Assembly (NCBI GenBank): GCA_021203545.1
Contig: JAJQAZ010000026.1
Coordinates: 1 to 48,222, forward strand
DNA length: 48,222 nt
From: Tannerellaceae bacterium
Lineage (GTDB): Bacteria; Bacteroidota; Bacteroidia; Bacteroidales; Tannerellaceae
Direction: 5' to 3'
Shown: positions 1 through 8,546 of the stretch, one piece after another
How positions within the stretch are numbered: position 1 is the first letter of the stretch
Layout of the letters: each line of letters begins with the position of its first letter
Translations under genes and position numbers: made by a program
The notes under the pieces: model-generated
Databases searched by the model: none
What the model saw: the letters and a program-made list of their open reading frames with translations, nothing else
What the model was told of the DNA's origin: nothing

Positions 1-56
1 CAAATGCTGACAAACTGTATTTTCTTAACTCCGTGAGAATCGAAAATTTGAAAGCA

Positions 57-82
57 CTCCTGTACCGGAACCCATACAGGAG
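57..82. other. 8-bp perfect hairpin in the left-edge intergenic region
   Basis: The arms CTCCTGTA (57-64) and TACAGGAG (75-82) pair perfectly around a 10-nt loop. No T-run follows, so a classical terminator is doubtful. It could close an upstream gene lying outside the window. The rest of 1-250 is AT-rich intergenic DNA in which I see no gene. Confidence 0.4.
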
Positions 83-255
83 ATTCTCAGGAGCTTTAGT
101 TTGACAAATTGAAAGTTTACAAAATGATAGTCTTTTGATTATAGTTTTGTTTGAATAATGAGTGTATTTGAGTGCTTTTATTCCCCGGCAACAATATTTT
201 AACTAAAAAGTTCTCTATTATACAACATGTTTTCTTAAAATTTTAATTTAAAGTA

Positions 256-285
256 TTGTAACTAATCTGAAACCTGCTATATTTG
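256..285 (+). promoter_or_regulatory. Bacteroidetes-type promoter for the ROK kinase gene
   Basis: TATATTTG at 278-285 matches the Bacteroidetes -7 consensus TAnnTTTG. A TTG at 256-258 sits 19 bp upstream, the usual spacing for the -33 box. The predicted transcript starts about 35-40 nt before the ATG at 329. Confidence 0.6.
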
Positions 286-328
286 TTTCCCAAATTTTAA
301 GTGCATTATTAATCCTAAATAACAAATC

Positions 329-1297
329 ATGGAGAAACCTTATGTAGTAGGTATCGATATAGGTGGTACCAATTCGGTTTTCGGTGTAGTTGATGCAAGA
401 GGTACAATCTTGTATAGTAGTTCTATTAAAACGTCCAAACATGCTGATGTAAACGATTACATAGACGAACTGGCGCAGGCTCTTCGCATGGTGATAGACC
501 AGGCCGGTGGTTTAGACAAAATCAAAGGTATTGGTGTGGGGGCTCCTAATGGAAACTATTTCAGTGGTTGTATTGAATTTGCTCCCAACTTACCATGGAA
601 AGGAAAAATACCCTTAGCCCAGTTGATCAGTGAAAAACTGGACGGAGTTCCTGTCACTTTAACAAACGATGCCAATGCGGCTGCGATTGGTGAGATGACT
701 TACGGTGCTGCCCGCGGTATGAAAGATTTTATTGTGATCACCTTAGGTACAGGTGTTGGCAGTGGTATTGTAATCGGTGGAAACTTAGTGTATGGACACG
801 ACGGATTTGCCGGTGAGCTGGGGCACGTAATCGTGCGCCGTAACAATGGCCGTATGTGTGGTTGTGGTCGCCAGGGTTGTCTGGAAGCCTATACTTCGGC
901 AACAGGTGTAGCCCGTACGGCCCGTGAATATCTGGAAATCAGAAATGATGATAGTGTATTACGCGATCTTGACCCGGATGCAATTACATCAAAGGATGTA
1001 TTCGATGCAGCCATGAAAGGTGACCCGATTGCGTTGGAAATCTTTAAAACAACCGGAACGATGCTGGGAGAAGCGTTTGCCGACTTTATCGCATTTTCAA
1101 GTCCGGAAGCAATCATTCTGTTTGGTGGTCTGACCAAAGCAGGTGATCTGATTATGAACCCGATTAAAGAAGCTTTGGACAAGAATATCCTGAAAGTATT
1201 TGAAGGAAAAGCTAAAGTTCTGTTCTCTCAGTTGAAAGAGAGTGATGCCGCTGTACTGGGTGCCAGTGCATTAGGCTGGGAAGTAAAAGAAGTATAA
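329..1297 (+). CDS. ROK-family sugar kinase (glucokinase-like)
   Basis: This cytoplasmic kinase very probably phosphorylates glucose or a related hexose or amino sugar with ATP. The N-terminal phosphate-binding motif DIGGTN is at residues 10-15. The catalytic aspartate lies in TNDANAA (D114). The ROK zinc site is complete: GELGH (H166), then C177, C179 and C184 in the CGCGRQGC signature, followed by LEAYTS. The length of 322 residues is normal for the family. The ATG at 329 is preceded by an A-rich leader and a good promoter. The gene stands alone, with a terminator behind it and a different operon downstream. Substrate choice (glucose, N-acetylglucosamine or N-acetylmannosamine) cannot be settled from sequence alone. 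It is not adjacent to the galactoside genes further along. Confidence 0.9.
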   Translation: MEKPYVVGIDIGGTNSVFGVVDARGTILYSSSIKTSKHADVNDYIDELAQALRMVIDQAGGLDKIKGIGVGAPNGNYFSGCIEFAPNLPWKGKIPLAQLISEKLDGVPVTLTNDANAAAIGEMTYGAARGMKDFIVITLGTGVGSGIVIGGNLVYGHDGFAGELGHVIVRRNNGRMCGCGRQGCLEAYTSATGVARTAREYLEIRNDDSVLRDLDPDAITSKDVFDAAMKGDPIALEIFKTTGTMLGEAFADFIAFSSPEAIILFGGLTKAGDLIMNPIKEALDKNILKVFEGKAKVLFSQLKESDAAVLGASALGWEVKEV

Positions 1298-1335
1298 TTC
1301 CCTGTAGGCTAGTAAGTAGCCTGGTGAAAGTATTT

Positions 1336-1399
1336 AAAGGATTTGTAGCCTGTTTCTACTACTATAGTGGTTGGTATATGGGTTACAAATCCTTTTTTT
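1336..1399 (+). terminator. Long-stem terminator built from a GGATT..AATCC palindrome
   Basis: AAAGGATTTGTAGCC (1336-1350) pairs with GGTTACAAATCCTTT (1381-1395) along 15 bp with one G-T wobble. The loop is 30 nt and the 3' arm runs into T7 (1393-1399). The position right after the ROK gene fits a terminator. The arms carry the same GGATT/AATCC core as palindromes near 8.56 and 14.1 kb. Confidence 0.7.
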
Positions 1400-1455
1400 G
1401 AAATAAATTGTATAGGTTAGTATAGGTTATCGGGAGAATCTTAAATGTCAGAATT

Positions 1456-2010
1456 TTGGAGGGAGAGAGTAAAAACAGGTATAAAGCCCTTTTTCGTAAA
1501 TATTATCCGGGATTGCATTTTTATGCACTCCGGCTATTGGGTGAAGAAGAGGCAGAGGATGTAGTACAGGATGTTTTTCTGGAATTGTGGACCAGGCCGG
1601 ACCTGATAGAAGGGGATGCTTCGTTGCAGGCTTACCTGTATCGTATGGTATATAGCCGTGCTGTTAATATACACAAGCATAAAAAGGTAGAAGAAAGCTA
1701 TTCTGCTTTTCTTGAAGATATTCACGATAAAAGGGTTGCTTTTTATCAACCCGACCAGACAGATATAATCAAAAATATAGAAAACAGGGAGTTGAGACAG
1801 GAAATCTACACCTCGATCAATAACCTGCCGGATAAATGCCGCGAAATATTTAAACTGAGTTATATACATCATATGAAAAATAAGGCTATCGCTGATCTCA
1901 TGGGCGTTTCAGTACGCACAGTGGAAGCTCATATCTATAAAGCCTTAAAGATATTGCGTGAACAGCTAAAGCATTTAATGATCTATATCTTATTTTTTAC
2001 AGTAAACTAA
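1456..2010 (+). CDS. ECF RNA polymerase sigma factor (FecI-like, Bacteroidetes type)
   Basis: This sigma-70 family factor probably directs transcription of the downstream susC/susD genes. Region 2 spans about residues 8-75: ALFRKYYPGL, then the core-binding AEDVVQDVFLELW and a SLQAYLYRMVYSRAVN segment. Region 4 spans about residues 120-172, with LPDKCREIF and a helix-turn-helix around KAIADLMGVSVRTVEAHIYKAL. The in-frame start is a TTG at 1456. A nearby ATG at 1445 is in another frame, and a stop lies in frame at 1423, so the start is TTG or a rarer codon, or one base is missing. Length (184 aa) is typical. A FecR gene follows after 55 bp, making the standard sigma/anti-sigma pair. Confidence 0.88.
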   Translation: MEGESKNRYKALFRKYYPGLHFYALRLLGEEEAEDVVQDVFLELWTRPDLIEGDASLQAYLYRMVYSRAVNIHKHKKVEESYSAFLEDIHDKRVAFYQPDQTDIIKNIENRELRQEIYTSINNLPDKCREIFKLSYIHHMKNKAIADLMGVSVRTVEAHIYKALKILREQLKHLMIYILFFTVN

Positions 2011-2065
2011 TAAGTAATTTTGTATGGGAAGTTGTATTATATGTGAGTAGGAAGGTGAAAATAGA

Positions 2066-3067
2066 ATGAAGGGAATTGATGAAGATATAATAGACCGGTA
2101 TCTGAATAATCAATATACGGAGGAAGATATACAGGTAATTTCGGATTGGCTGAACGAAGAGGATGAACACGCAAAGTGGCTCTTTAAAACAGAGGAATAT
2201 CTTCAGTTAAGCAAATTGGAAGAATTTGCCGATGAATCTTTTGTGGATGCAGCCGAACAACGATTATTCCGGAAGATAGAGGCATTGGAAGAGCAAAAGA
2301 CTATCCGGAAACGAAGTTTTTCTCTTTGGAAGCGGTATGCAGCGGCGGCGGTTGTTCTTTTAATAGCCGGAATGAGTATCCATTTATTAGTTCGTGGAAC
2401 GTTACCTTTCAAGAATAAACAGATCGAATTATTAACCGGAGCCGAAATTTCGGCAATCGAATTACCGGATGGCACAAAGGTATGGCTGAACCAATATAGT
2501 GCGTTGAAATATCCTTCGGATTTTGGAAAGGAGGTCCGGCAGGTATTTCTGGACGGCGAAGCTTATTTCGAGGTTGTTCCGGACCGGATGAAACCTTTTG
2601 TTGTAGAAAGCGACCTGCTGACTGTCCGGGTATTGGGTACTACATTTAATTTTAAGAGCAGGCAACAGGCGGATAAAATAGAGGTATCTCTGATAGAAGG
2701 AGAGGTGCAGGTAAAAGAAACGTTGGGTGACGGACAAATCATCCTGTCTCCCGGACAACGCGCCGAACTGAATACAACTGATAAACGGTTAACCGTTCAG
2801 CAGGTAGATGCCGGTCTGGATGCAGTCTGGCATAACGACCTAATACCTTTCAGCCAGGCTACTATCTCTTATATCGCCAACGTATTGGAGCAGTTTTATG
2901 ATGTGAAATTTGTATTATCGCCGGAACTGAACGTTTCAACTACTTATTCAGGGGTAGTCAGAAGGAAGGACACGATAGAAGATGTACTTATTTCGCTTCA
3001 GCATGTGATTCCCATTTATTATGAAATAGCCGGAACGAATATTTTTCTTTATTCTGTTACTCGTTGA
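2066..3067 (+). CDS. FecR-family anti-sigma factor
   Basis: This inner-membrane anti-sigma factor would hold the ECF sigma factor encoded just upstream and release it when the SusC partner signals. Residues 1-85 form the cytoplasmic sigma-binding part (DEDIIDRYLNNQYTEEDIQ). One membrane segment lies near residues 90-110 (YAAAAVVLLIAGMSIHLLV). A periplasmic FecR domain follows (about 118-215, including LPDGTKVWLNQYSALKYP and VLGTTFNF). The C-terminal DUF4974/secretin-like part (about 260-330) has the usual FSQATISYIANVLEQFYDVKF segment. The 333-residue length is normal. It sits between its sigma factor and an STN-bearing SusC, the full cell-surface-signalling arrangement. Confidence 0.92.
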   Translation: MKGIDEDIIDRYLNNQYTEEDIQVISDWLNEEDEHAKWLFKTEEYLQLSKLEEFADESFVDAAEQRLFRKIEALEEQKTIRKRSFSLWKRYAAAAVVLLIAGMSIHLLVRGTLPFKNKQIELLTGAEISAIELPDGTKVWLNQYSALKYPSDFGKEVRQVFLDGEAYFEVVPDRMKPFVVESDLLTVRVLGTTFNFKSRQQADKIEVSLIEGEVQVKETLGDGQIILSPGQRAELNTTDKRLTVQQVDAGLDAVWHNDLIPFSQATISYIANVLEQFYDVKFVLSPELNVSTTYSGVVRRKDTIEDVLISLQHVIPIYYEIAGTNIFLYSVTR

Positions 3068-3102
3068 AAATCAATTGTATTTGAGGTAAAATATAATGAG
3101 TG

Positions 3103-3124
3103 CTCAAAAAAAACTTTTTTTGAG
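3103..3124 (+). promoter_or_regulatory. 10-bp A/T-rich hairpin between fecR and susC
   Basis: CTCAAAAAAA (3103-3112) and TTTTTTTGAG (3115-3124) form a perfect 10-bp stem with a 2-nt gap in the 97-bp spacer between fecR and susC. On the plus strand the T-run lies inside the 3' arm. It could be a partial terminator or attenuator lowering readthrough, or may mark the end of the regulator transcript before the sigma-controlled promoter. Confidence 0.45.
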
Positions 3125-3164
3125 TAAGTAATTTTTAGGCTCTTCTTGTATTAGTAGGGAGGAA

Positions 3165-6100
3165 ATGCTAACAAATTTATTAACGTATGAAAAAAAGCAA
3201 ATGATGAACAAACCAAAATGGTATCAGATTATCCTGATTCTTTTGTTGACCGTGGCTTCAACCCAATGGTTACATGCTGAAATCTCTCTGAATACCAGAA
3301 AAACAACACTTGGAACTGTAATCGAACAGATCAAATCGCAGACAGATTACGAGTTTTTCTATGAAGACAGATTTGCCTCTTTACCGGTGAACGCTGTGGC
3401 TGTTGAAAATGCTTCTTTAAATGAAGTATTGGATGAAACATTAAAAGACTTAAACGTATCTTATAAAATTGAAGACAATATAGTCTGGCTTTCGGAAGCG
3501 AAATCAGCATCTCCGAAAGTATCGCAGGTAGTACAGGGACAGCCTGTTACCGGAACGATTACCGATTCGTTCGGAGATCCGCTGATCGGGGTAAATGTTG
3601 TAGTAAAAGGTACAACAAACGGTACAATTACCAATTTTGACGGGGAATACTCGCTGATTGTTTCGGATCCGGAAGCAGTACTGGTGTTCTCTTATATTGG
3701 TTATAAACCGCAGGAAGTACCGGTTAACGGGAAACAGGTAATTGATATTGTATTGCTGGATGATACCCAGCTGATCGGTGAAGTAGTAGTAACTGCACTG
3801 GGTATTAAACGCGAAAAGAAAATGTTGGGATATGCTGTTCAGGACCTGAAAGCAGAAGACCTGAATGTAACCGGCGACCCCTCTGTAACCAGTGCCTTGC
3901 AGGGTAAAATTGCAGGTTTGCAGATGAATACTTCTTCAACAGGTTTAGGGGGATCTACTAAAATTACCATTCGGGGTAACTCTTCGCTGTCAGACAATAA
4001 CCAGCCTCTTTGGATTGTGGATGGTGTTCCTTTCAGCGATACCAATACCTCGGATGCCTCTTTTTACGGTGGGGTAGACCGGGGTGGTTCGGCTGTGGAT
4101 ATCAATCCGGAAGATATTGAATCCATATCCGTATTGAAAGGACCGAACGCGGCGGCTTTATATGGGTCGCGTGCGGGTAACGGTGTGATTCTTGTTACCA
4201 CTAAAAAAGGAACTAAAAAAGATGGTTTCGGAGTAAACTATAACGGAAACTTCACCTGGAGTAGGGTTGCCGAAACTTTAGAAATGCAGCGACGTTACGG
4301 ACAGGGTACCCGTGGGGAATATGTTAGCAATTCCGCACTTAGCTTTGGTGGGGTACTGGACGGAAAAACAGTTACTGCCTGGAACGGGGAGCAACTGCCT
4401 TACAGCAGTTACGGAAATAAACTGAAAGACTATTTTAACACAGGATTTTCTCAAAATCATAATGTAGCTGTAGGGAATGTAACGGACAAATCCCATTTCC
4501 GCGCCTCTTTTGGAAGTTCAAATAATAAAGGCATGTTTCCGGGTGAGGGATTGGATAAGATCAACATCGACCTGAATACCGGTATGGAGATGAATAAATA
4601 CCTGTCGGTAGACGGGAAGGTTTCTTTGTCTCGTACAAAAGCAGAGAACAGGCCTTATTATGGCACCTATGGTGCGGTTGCCCAGTTGATCGGCATCCCG
4701 AACAACGTACGTCTGGAAGACCTGAAAAACTATTCCACAGAAGACCGGATCCATGTAAACTGGACCGGGCCGAATGCTTCTTACAGAAATCCTTATTACG
4801 TGAAAGACCAGTTTCAGAATGAAGATGAGCGTTGGAGAGCTTTCGGGTATTTCGGAATGAAAGTAAATTTTACAGATTGGTTACATCTGAGTTCAAAATA
4901 CGCGTTTGACTATCACCGTACACGTTTGCAGCATACCGATGCCGGTGGTGGTACGGGAGGAGAAAAAACACCCGCGGAGAAAACAAACGACTATATGACC
5001 CGCGGAGAAGAAAACTTCTTTGAATCAAATGCCGAATTTGTTTTGATCGGTGATAACCGGTTAAGCGAAGATTTCCGCCTGGGGTATACCGTAGGTGCTA
5101 ACTTCATGTATCAGTCGTTCGAAGCTTTTTCGGGAACGGTGAACAACATGGTGGATAAAAACTACTGGATGTATAACGGTGCCCAGAAAATAACCGGTGG
5201 ATTTAATAATATCCGTACCCGGGCAACCAACTCTGTCTTTGCTTCTGCACAGTTTGCATTCCGCGACTATCTGGCTTTGGACTTAACTGCACGTAACGAC
5301 TGGTCGTCAACACTCCCTACTGATAATAATTCATTCTTTTATCCTTCGGCAAACGTAAGTTTTGTTGTAAGTGATTTTATGAATGCTATTGAAAGGCCGT
5401 TACCTACGTGGGTAACTTTTGCTAAAGTTCGTTTATCGGCTGCACAGGTAGGGAAAGATACAGACCCTTACCAATTGTATAATACCTATTCTTATAAGTA
5501 TGACAATGGTTTGTTGGTTCCTGACCGTTCAAATATCAAACTGAATGATAAACTGAAACCCGAAATCTCTTCTTCGTATGAAGGTGGATTGGATATGAAA
5601 TTCTTTAACAACCGTTTCGGGTTTGACTTTACCTATTATTACAGCGAAACAAAGAACCAGATTATGAAGATCCCGGCTCCGGCTCCCTGGAGTGGCGGAC
5701 AAATGGTAAACGCCGGTCTGATCGCGAACAAAGGTTTCGAGTTGAGCTTATATACTACTGTAGTAGATACGAAAGATTTCACTTTCGACCTGAACGTGAA
5801 TATGTCTAAGAATACTTCGGAAGTGAAAGAACTGGCAGAAGGGATAGATTATATGTTCTTCAACGGTGATTCTTATTTCCCGGTCAATGTTGGTACCCGT
5901 GTAGGACGTCCTTTGGGAGAAATCTATGCGAAATCATTGTATAAAAGAGATGAAAACGGACAGGTAGTCATAAATGAAGAGACCGGCCGCCCGGTGAAAT
6001 ATGCCAGCGACAACGCACTGGAATATATTTTGGATAATCCGATCGGAAACATCGAACCTAAAATCCTCATGTCGGTAGCGCCTACCTTCACTTACAAAGG

Positions 6101-6593
6101 TATTACCCTAACAGCACTGTTTGATATGAAGTTTGGCGGTGATATTGTTTCTGTATCCGAAGCAATGGCAACAGCCAGTGGTTTGGCGAAAAGAACGGAA
6201 CACCGCGGTGAAGGCAACGACTGGATGATTGTTGTTCCGGGCGTAAACTACGACGGAAAGCCAAACCAGACTCCAATTGATGCCGAAAGATATTATCAGA
6301 GTATTGGTGGCTCAAGCTCTGCTATCGCTGAAGAATTTGTGTACGATGCCTCTTATATCAAACTGAAAGAGTTGTCGATCGGTTACCGTTTTCCTGCTAA
6401 AATGTTGAAGAAAACTCCGGTTAATAGTCTGGGTGTATCATTTGTGGCACGCAATATTGCCTACCTGTTAAAACATACACCGGGAACAAGTCCTGAAGGT
6501 GGTTACGATACCACGATGTTCTCGCAGGCAATTGACTTTACGGCAGTTCCTTATTCGCGCACTTTCGGTTTTTCAGTTAATGTTGGATTCTAA
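3165..6593 (+). CDS. SusC/RagA TonB-dependent outer-membrane transporter with STN signalling domain
   Basis: This is a TonB-dependent outer-membrane importer for a glycan or peptide, with a signalling extension. The frame opens at 3165, but a better start is 3201 or 3204 (MMNKPKWYQIILILLLTVA), which begins directly with a signal peptide. After cleavage come an STN/secretin-TonB domain (about residues 40-108), a carboxypeptidase-regulatory-like beta sandwich (VTGTITDSFGDPLIGVNVVV, about 127-210), the plug (about 215-350, with the SusC signature IDVNP-like DINPEDIESISVLKGPNAAALYGSRAGNGVILVTTKKG) and a 22-strand barrel ending in VGF. The STN domain is what lets SusC talk to FecR, so this pair is probably autoregulated by its own substrate. 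No degradative enzyme lies nearby, so the ligand is unknown. Confidence 0.93.
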   Translation: MLTNLLTYEKKQMMNKPKWYQIILILLLTVASTQWLHAEISLNTRKTTLGTVIEQIKSQTDYEFFYEDRFASLPVNAVAVENASLNEVLDETLKDLNVSYKIEDNIVWLSEAKSASPKVSQVVQGQPVTGTITDSFGDPLIGVNVVVKGTTNGTITNFDGEYSLIVSDPEAVLVFSYIGYKPQEVPVNGKQVIDIVLLDDTQLIGEVVVTALGIKREKKMLGYAVQDLKAEDLNVTGDPSVTSALQGKIAGLQMNTSSTGLGGSTKITIRGNSSLSDNNQPLWIVDGVPFSDTNTSDASFYGGVDRGGSAVDINPEDIESISVLKGPNAAALYGSRAGNGVILVTTKKGTKKDGFGVNYNGNFTWSRVAETLEMQRRYGQGTRGEYVSNSALSFGGVLDGKTVTAWNGEQLPYSSYGNKLKDYFNTGFSQNHNVAVGNVTDKSHFRASFGSSNNKGMFPGEGLDKINIDLNTGMEMNKYLSVDGKVSLSRTKAENRPYYGTYGAVAQLIGIPNNVRLEDLKNYSTEDRIHVNWTGPNASYRNPYYVKDQFQNEDERWRAFGYFGMKVNFTDWLHLSSKYAFDYHRTRLQHTDAGGGTGGEKTPAEKTNDYMTRGEENFFESNAEFVLIGDNRLSEDFRLGYTVGANFMYQSFEAFSGTVNNMVDKNYWMYNGAQKITGGFNNIRTRATNSVFASAQFAFRDYLALDLTARNDWSSTLPTDNNSFFYPSANVSFVVSDFMNAIERPLPTWVTFAKVRLSAAQVGKDTDPYQLYNTYSYKYDNGLLVPDRSNIKLNDKLKPEISSSYEGGLDMKFFNNRFGFDFTYYYSETKNQIMKIPAPAPWSGGQMVNAGLIANKGFELSLYTTVVDTKDFTFDLNVNMSKNTSEVKELAEGIDYMFFNGDSYFPVNVGTRVGRPLGEIYAKSLYKRDENGQVVINEETGRPVKYASDNALEYILDNPIGNIEPKILMSVAPTFTYKGITLTALFDMKFGGDIVSVSEAMATASGLAKRTEHRGEGNDWMIVVPGVNYDGKPNQTPIDAERYYQSIGGSSSAIAEEFVYDASYIKLKELSIGYRFPAKMLKKTPVNSLGVSFVARNIAYLLKHTPGTSPEGGYDTTMFSQAIDFTAVPYSRTFGFSVNVGF

Positions 6594-6605
6594 TAAAGAG
6601 AAAAT

Positions 6606-7805
6606 ATGAAACAGAATATATTAAAATTATTAATCATAAGCTTGTTGTTCCCGTTTTCTTCATGCCACGATTTTGAAGAACTGAACACAGACCCAAACAA
6701 CCCTCCCTACACGCCAGGTGAACCTTCCAATGTAGACGGTTCAGGAATTGATATTGACTATGAACTATCTGAAGATGAAATCAGGGAACTTACAGATGCT
6801 GTAAACAGTGTAGGAAGTATTTTCAAAAACTTTACTTATGAAGGCCTTTATAATGATTATCAGATTACAACCAATCTGACACATGATATATATGCGTCTT
6901 ACTTTGCCAACAACTCTTCGGGCTTCCATGAAGATAGTCCTACATATGGATATAAAGATGACTGGTCAAAAAGAAGATGGGAACATTTTTATGACGACCG
7001 TACCGCTTCGGAATACTCCCATTTAATAAAGACTTTCCATTTTGTAGACAAGGAAAAATATAAGAACGTATTCTACCTGACACGGATCTATTATGCATTC
7101 CTGATGTCTATGCAAACAGATACCTATGGAGATATCCCTACAGACTTTTATGTAAAAGGTTTATTGCCTACCGACCTGAATGTGAAATATACAGCGCAGA
7201 AAGAAGTCTATAAGATCATGTTTACATTACTCGATCAGGCGTTGAAAAATATTGATCCGCAGGATTCAAAGCAGTTTGTGTTTGATCCGTCTGACGATCG
7301 TGCGTTTGAGGGCGATATTTACAAATGGCTGAGATTTGCCAATACACTGCGTCTGCGTTTGGCTTTGCGCATATCCAACGTTGATCCGGCATGGGCCCGT
7401 GAAGAAGGGAAAGCTGCTTTGAAAAACCCCTATGGTCTGATGCAGGGCAATGCGGATAATATGCGTACGGTACCCAAACATGCTCCTACGGCTGAAGGTG
7501 GTGATGACGACGGTGGTTCTGAGAATCTCTACGCACTGATGAGTTTTGACTGGAAAGGGATTGTTATGTCGAAAGACATGGAGTTGGCTTATTATAATCA
7601 GTCTTCTATCCTTGATCCACGTTGTGAAATCCTATGGTGGCGGCCTTCGCCCATAAACGACCTGCAAAACGGGATAGAATCCGGTAAAGCATTTGCCGGA
7701 TTACGTATTGGCGACCCGGATATATTGGGCGACCAGGCGGTTGAATATTATTCTGTTGTAAGAACACTGAAAACAATTAACTCTAAAAACACTAAGGTTT
7801 TTTAA
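6606..7805 (+). CDS. SusD/RagB-like surface lipoprotein, N-terminal part (interrupted)
   Basis: This is the ligand-capturing lipoprotein lid of the SusC encoded 12 bp upstream. The lipoprotein signal ends in FPFSSC, followed by HDFEELNTDPNNPP, the usual SusD-like_2 opening. TPR-like helices and the SusD core run to about residue 383. The frame then enters a 36-bp segment (7755-7790) that recurs at 7821-7856. The intervening 30 bp (7791-7820) hold five in-frame stops (TAA 7803, TGA 7806, TAA 7809, TGA 7812, TGA 7818). The second repeat is in the same frame and continues into the C-terminal half. Removing one 66-bp unit would restore one frame of 581 residues, a normal SusD length. As read here, the protein ends at residue 399. 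Confidence 0.85.
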   Translation: MKQNILKLLIISLLFPFSSCHDFEELNTDPNNPPYTPGEPSNVDGSGIDIDYELSEDEIRELTDAVNSVGSIFKNFTYEGLYNDYQITTNLTHDIYASYFANNSSGFHEDSPTYGYKDDWSKRRWEHFYDDRTASEYSHLIKTFHFVDKEKYKNVFYLTRIYYAFLMSMQTDTYGDIPTDFYVKGLLPTDLNVKYTAQKEVYKIMFTLLDQALKNIDPQDSKQFVFDPSDDRAFEGDIYKWLRFANTLRLRLALRISNVDPAWAREEGKAALKNPYGLMQGNADNMRTVPKHAPTAEGGDDDGGSENLYALMSFDWKGIVMSKDMELAYYNQSSILDPRCEILWWRPSPINDLQNGIESGKAFAGLRIGDPDILGDQAVEYYSVVRTLKTINSKNTKVF

Positions 7806-7856
7806 TGATAATGATATTGAGTTGTAAGAACACTGAAAACAATTAACTCTAAAAAC
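7755..7856 (+). repeat. 36-bp direct repeats flanking a stop-rich 30-bp spacer inside susD
   Basis: Positions 7755-7790 and 7821-7856 are identical over 36 bp and start at gtt-gta-aga in both copies. The period is 66 bp, a multiple of three. The spacer 7791-7820 puts five stop codons in the susD frame and none in the other two forward frames. Loss of one repeat plus the spacer would rejoin the two susD halves exactly. The spacer's right end weakly resembles the sequence just before the first repeat, hinting at a diverged larger duplication. Confidence 0.9.
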
Positions 7857-7961
7857 CTGGACCCTAAGCATTGGTTCAGCTATGGTCGTGAAATTGTTTG
7901 GTTAGGATATGCGGAAAGTCTTTTCCTCAGAGCAGAAGCCGCTTTACGGGGTTGGACACCC

Positions 7962-8417
7962 GTGGATAATTCTGCCGAAGGATATTATAAAGAAGCGATC
8001 CGTGCTTCATTCGAATATTATGAGTTAGGAGACAAAGCGGATAGTTATATCTCAAACCTGAAAAATAATCCTTTCACAGGAAATAATAAAGAAGCGATGT
8101 TGGAACAGATTATCACCCAGAAATGGCTGGCAGTATTCCCGAACGGAAATGAAGCATGGGCAGAATTCCGCCGTACGGACTATCCGGCGTTGTTGAACAT
8201 CGTAGAAAACAATTCGGATGGCGATGTACCTGACCGTAAATTCATCAAACGGATAAAATATCCGAACAGTGAGGGAACAAACCCGAACCGTCCGGCAGGA
8301 GTATACCAGGGAACCCGGTTGTGGTGGGATGTTGCCGACACCAATGATGATAGTGGCGAACGTAATACCCCGAATAATTTCAGAAACGAAACAACGGTTT
8401 CCGGTCTGATCAGATAA
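7962..8417 (+). CDS. SusD/RagB-like lipoprotein, C-terminal part (downstream of the cassette)
   Basis: This is the remaining part of the interrupted susD. The frame is open from 7821, in phase with the first part, and reads NLDPKHWFSYGREIVWLGYAE across the junction. A possible GTG/ATG-like restart is near 7962. It contains the conserved SusD-like_2 ending with QKWLAVFPNGNEAWAEFRRTDYPALL and a final NNFRNETTVSGLIR. Without the N-terminal signal it could not reach the surface, so it is unlikely to work by itself. A strong hairpin terminator follows at 8459-8500. Confidence 0.8.
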   Translation: MDNSAEGYYKEAIRASFEYYELGDKADSYISNLKNNPFTGNNKEAMLEQIITQKWLAVFPNGNEAWAEFRRTDYPALLNIVENNSDGDVPDRKFIKRIKYPNSEGTNPNRPAGVYQGTRLWWDVADTNDDSGERNTPNNFRNETTVSGLIR

Positions 8418-8458
8418 ACTATATTTTTTGTCATAATAGGCTATATCTAATCAAAAAG

Positions 8459-8500
8459 AAGAGGCTGTTCCCAATACCGGGAATGGCCTCTGTCTTTTTA
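8459..8500 (+). terminator. Rho-independent terminator after susD
   Basis: AAGAGGCTGTTCCC pairs with GGGAATGGCCTCT (one wobble and one bulged pair) around a short loop, then TGTCTTTTTATT. It closes the sigma/FecR/SusC/SusD transcription unit. Confidence 0.8.
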
Positions 8501-8504
8501 TTCC

Positions 8505-8512
8505 TATCTTTG
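8505..8512 (+). promoter_or_regulatory. -7 promoter element (TATCTTTG) for the NUDIX gene
   Basis: TATCTTTG matches TAnnTTTG and lies just after the terminator. The predicted start of transcription is around 8520, before both candidate start codons (8547 and 8631). Confidence 0.55.
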
Positions 8513-8546
8513 TTCGATAGAAGTTAAGATATAAAAAGAAAAAAAT

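Noticed and set aside
7755-7856. Minimal CRISPR array (36-bp repeats, 30-bp spacer)
   Set aside because: The dimensions fit a CRISPR unit, but both repeats are coding sequence of susD in the correct frame, only two copies exist and no cas gene is present.
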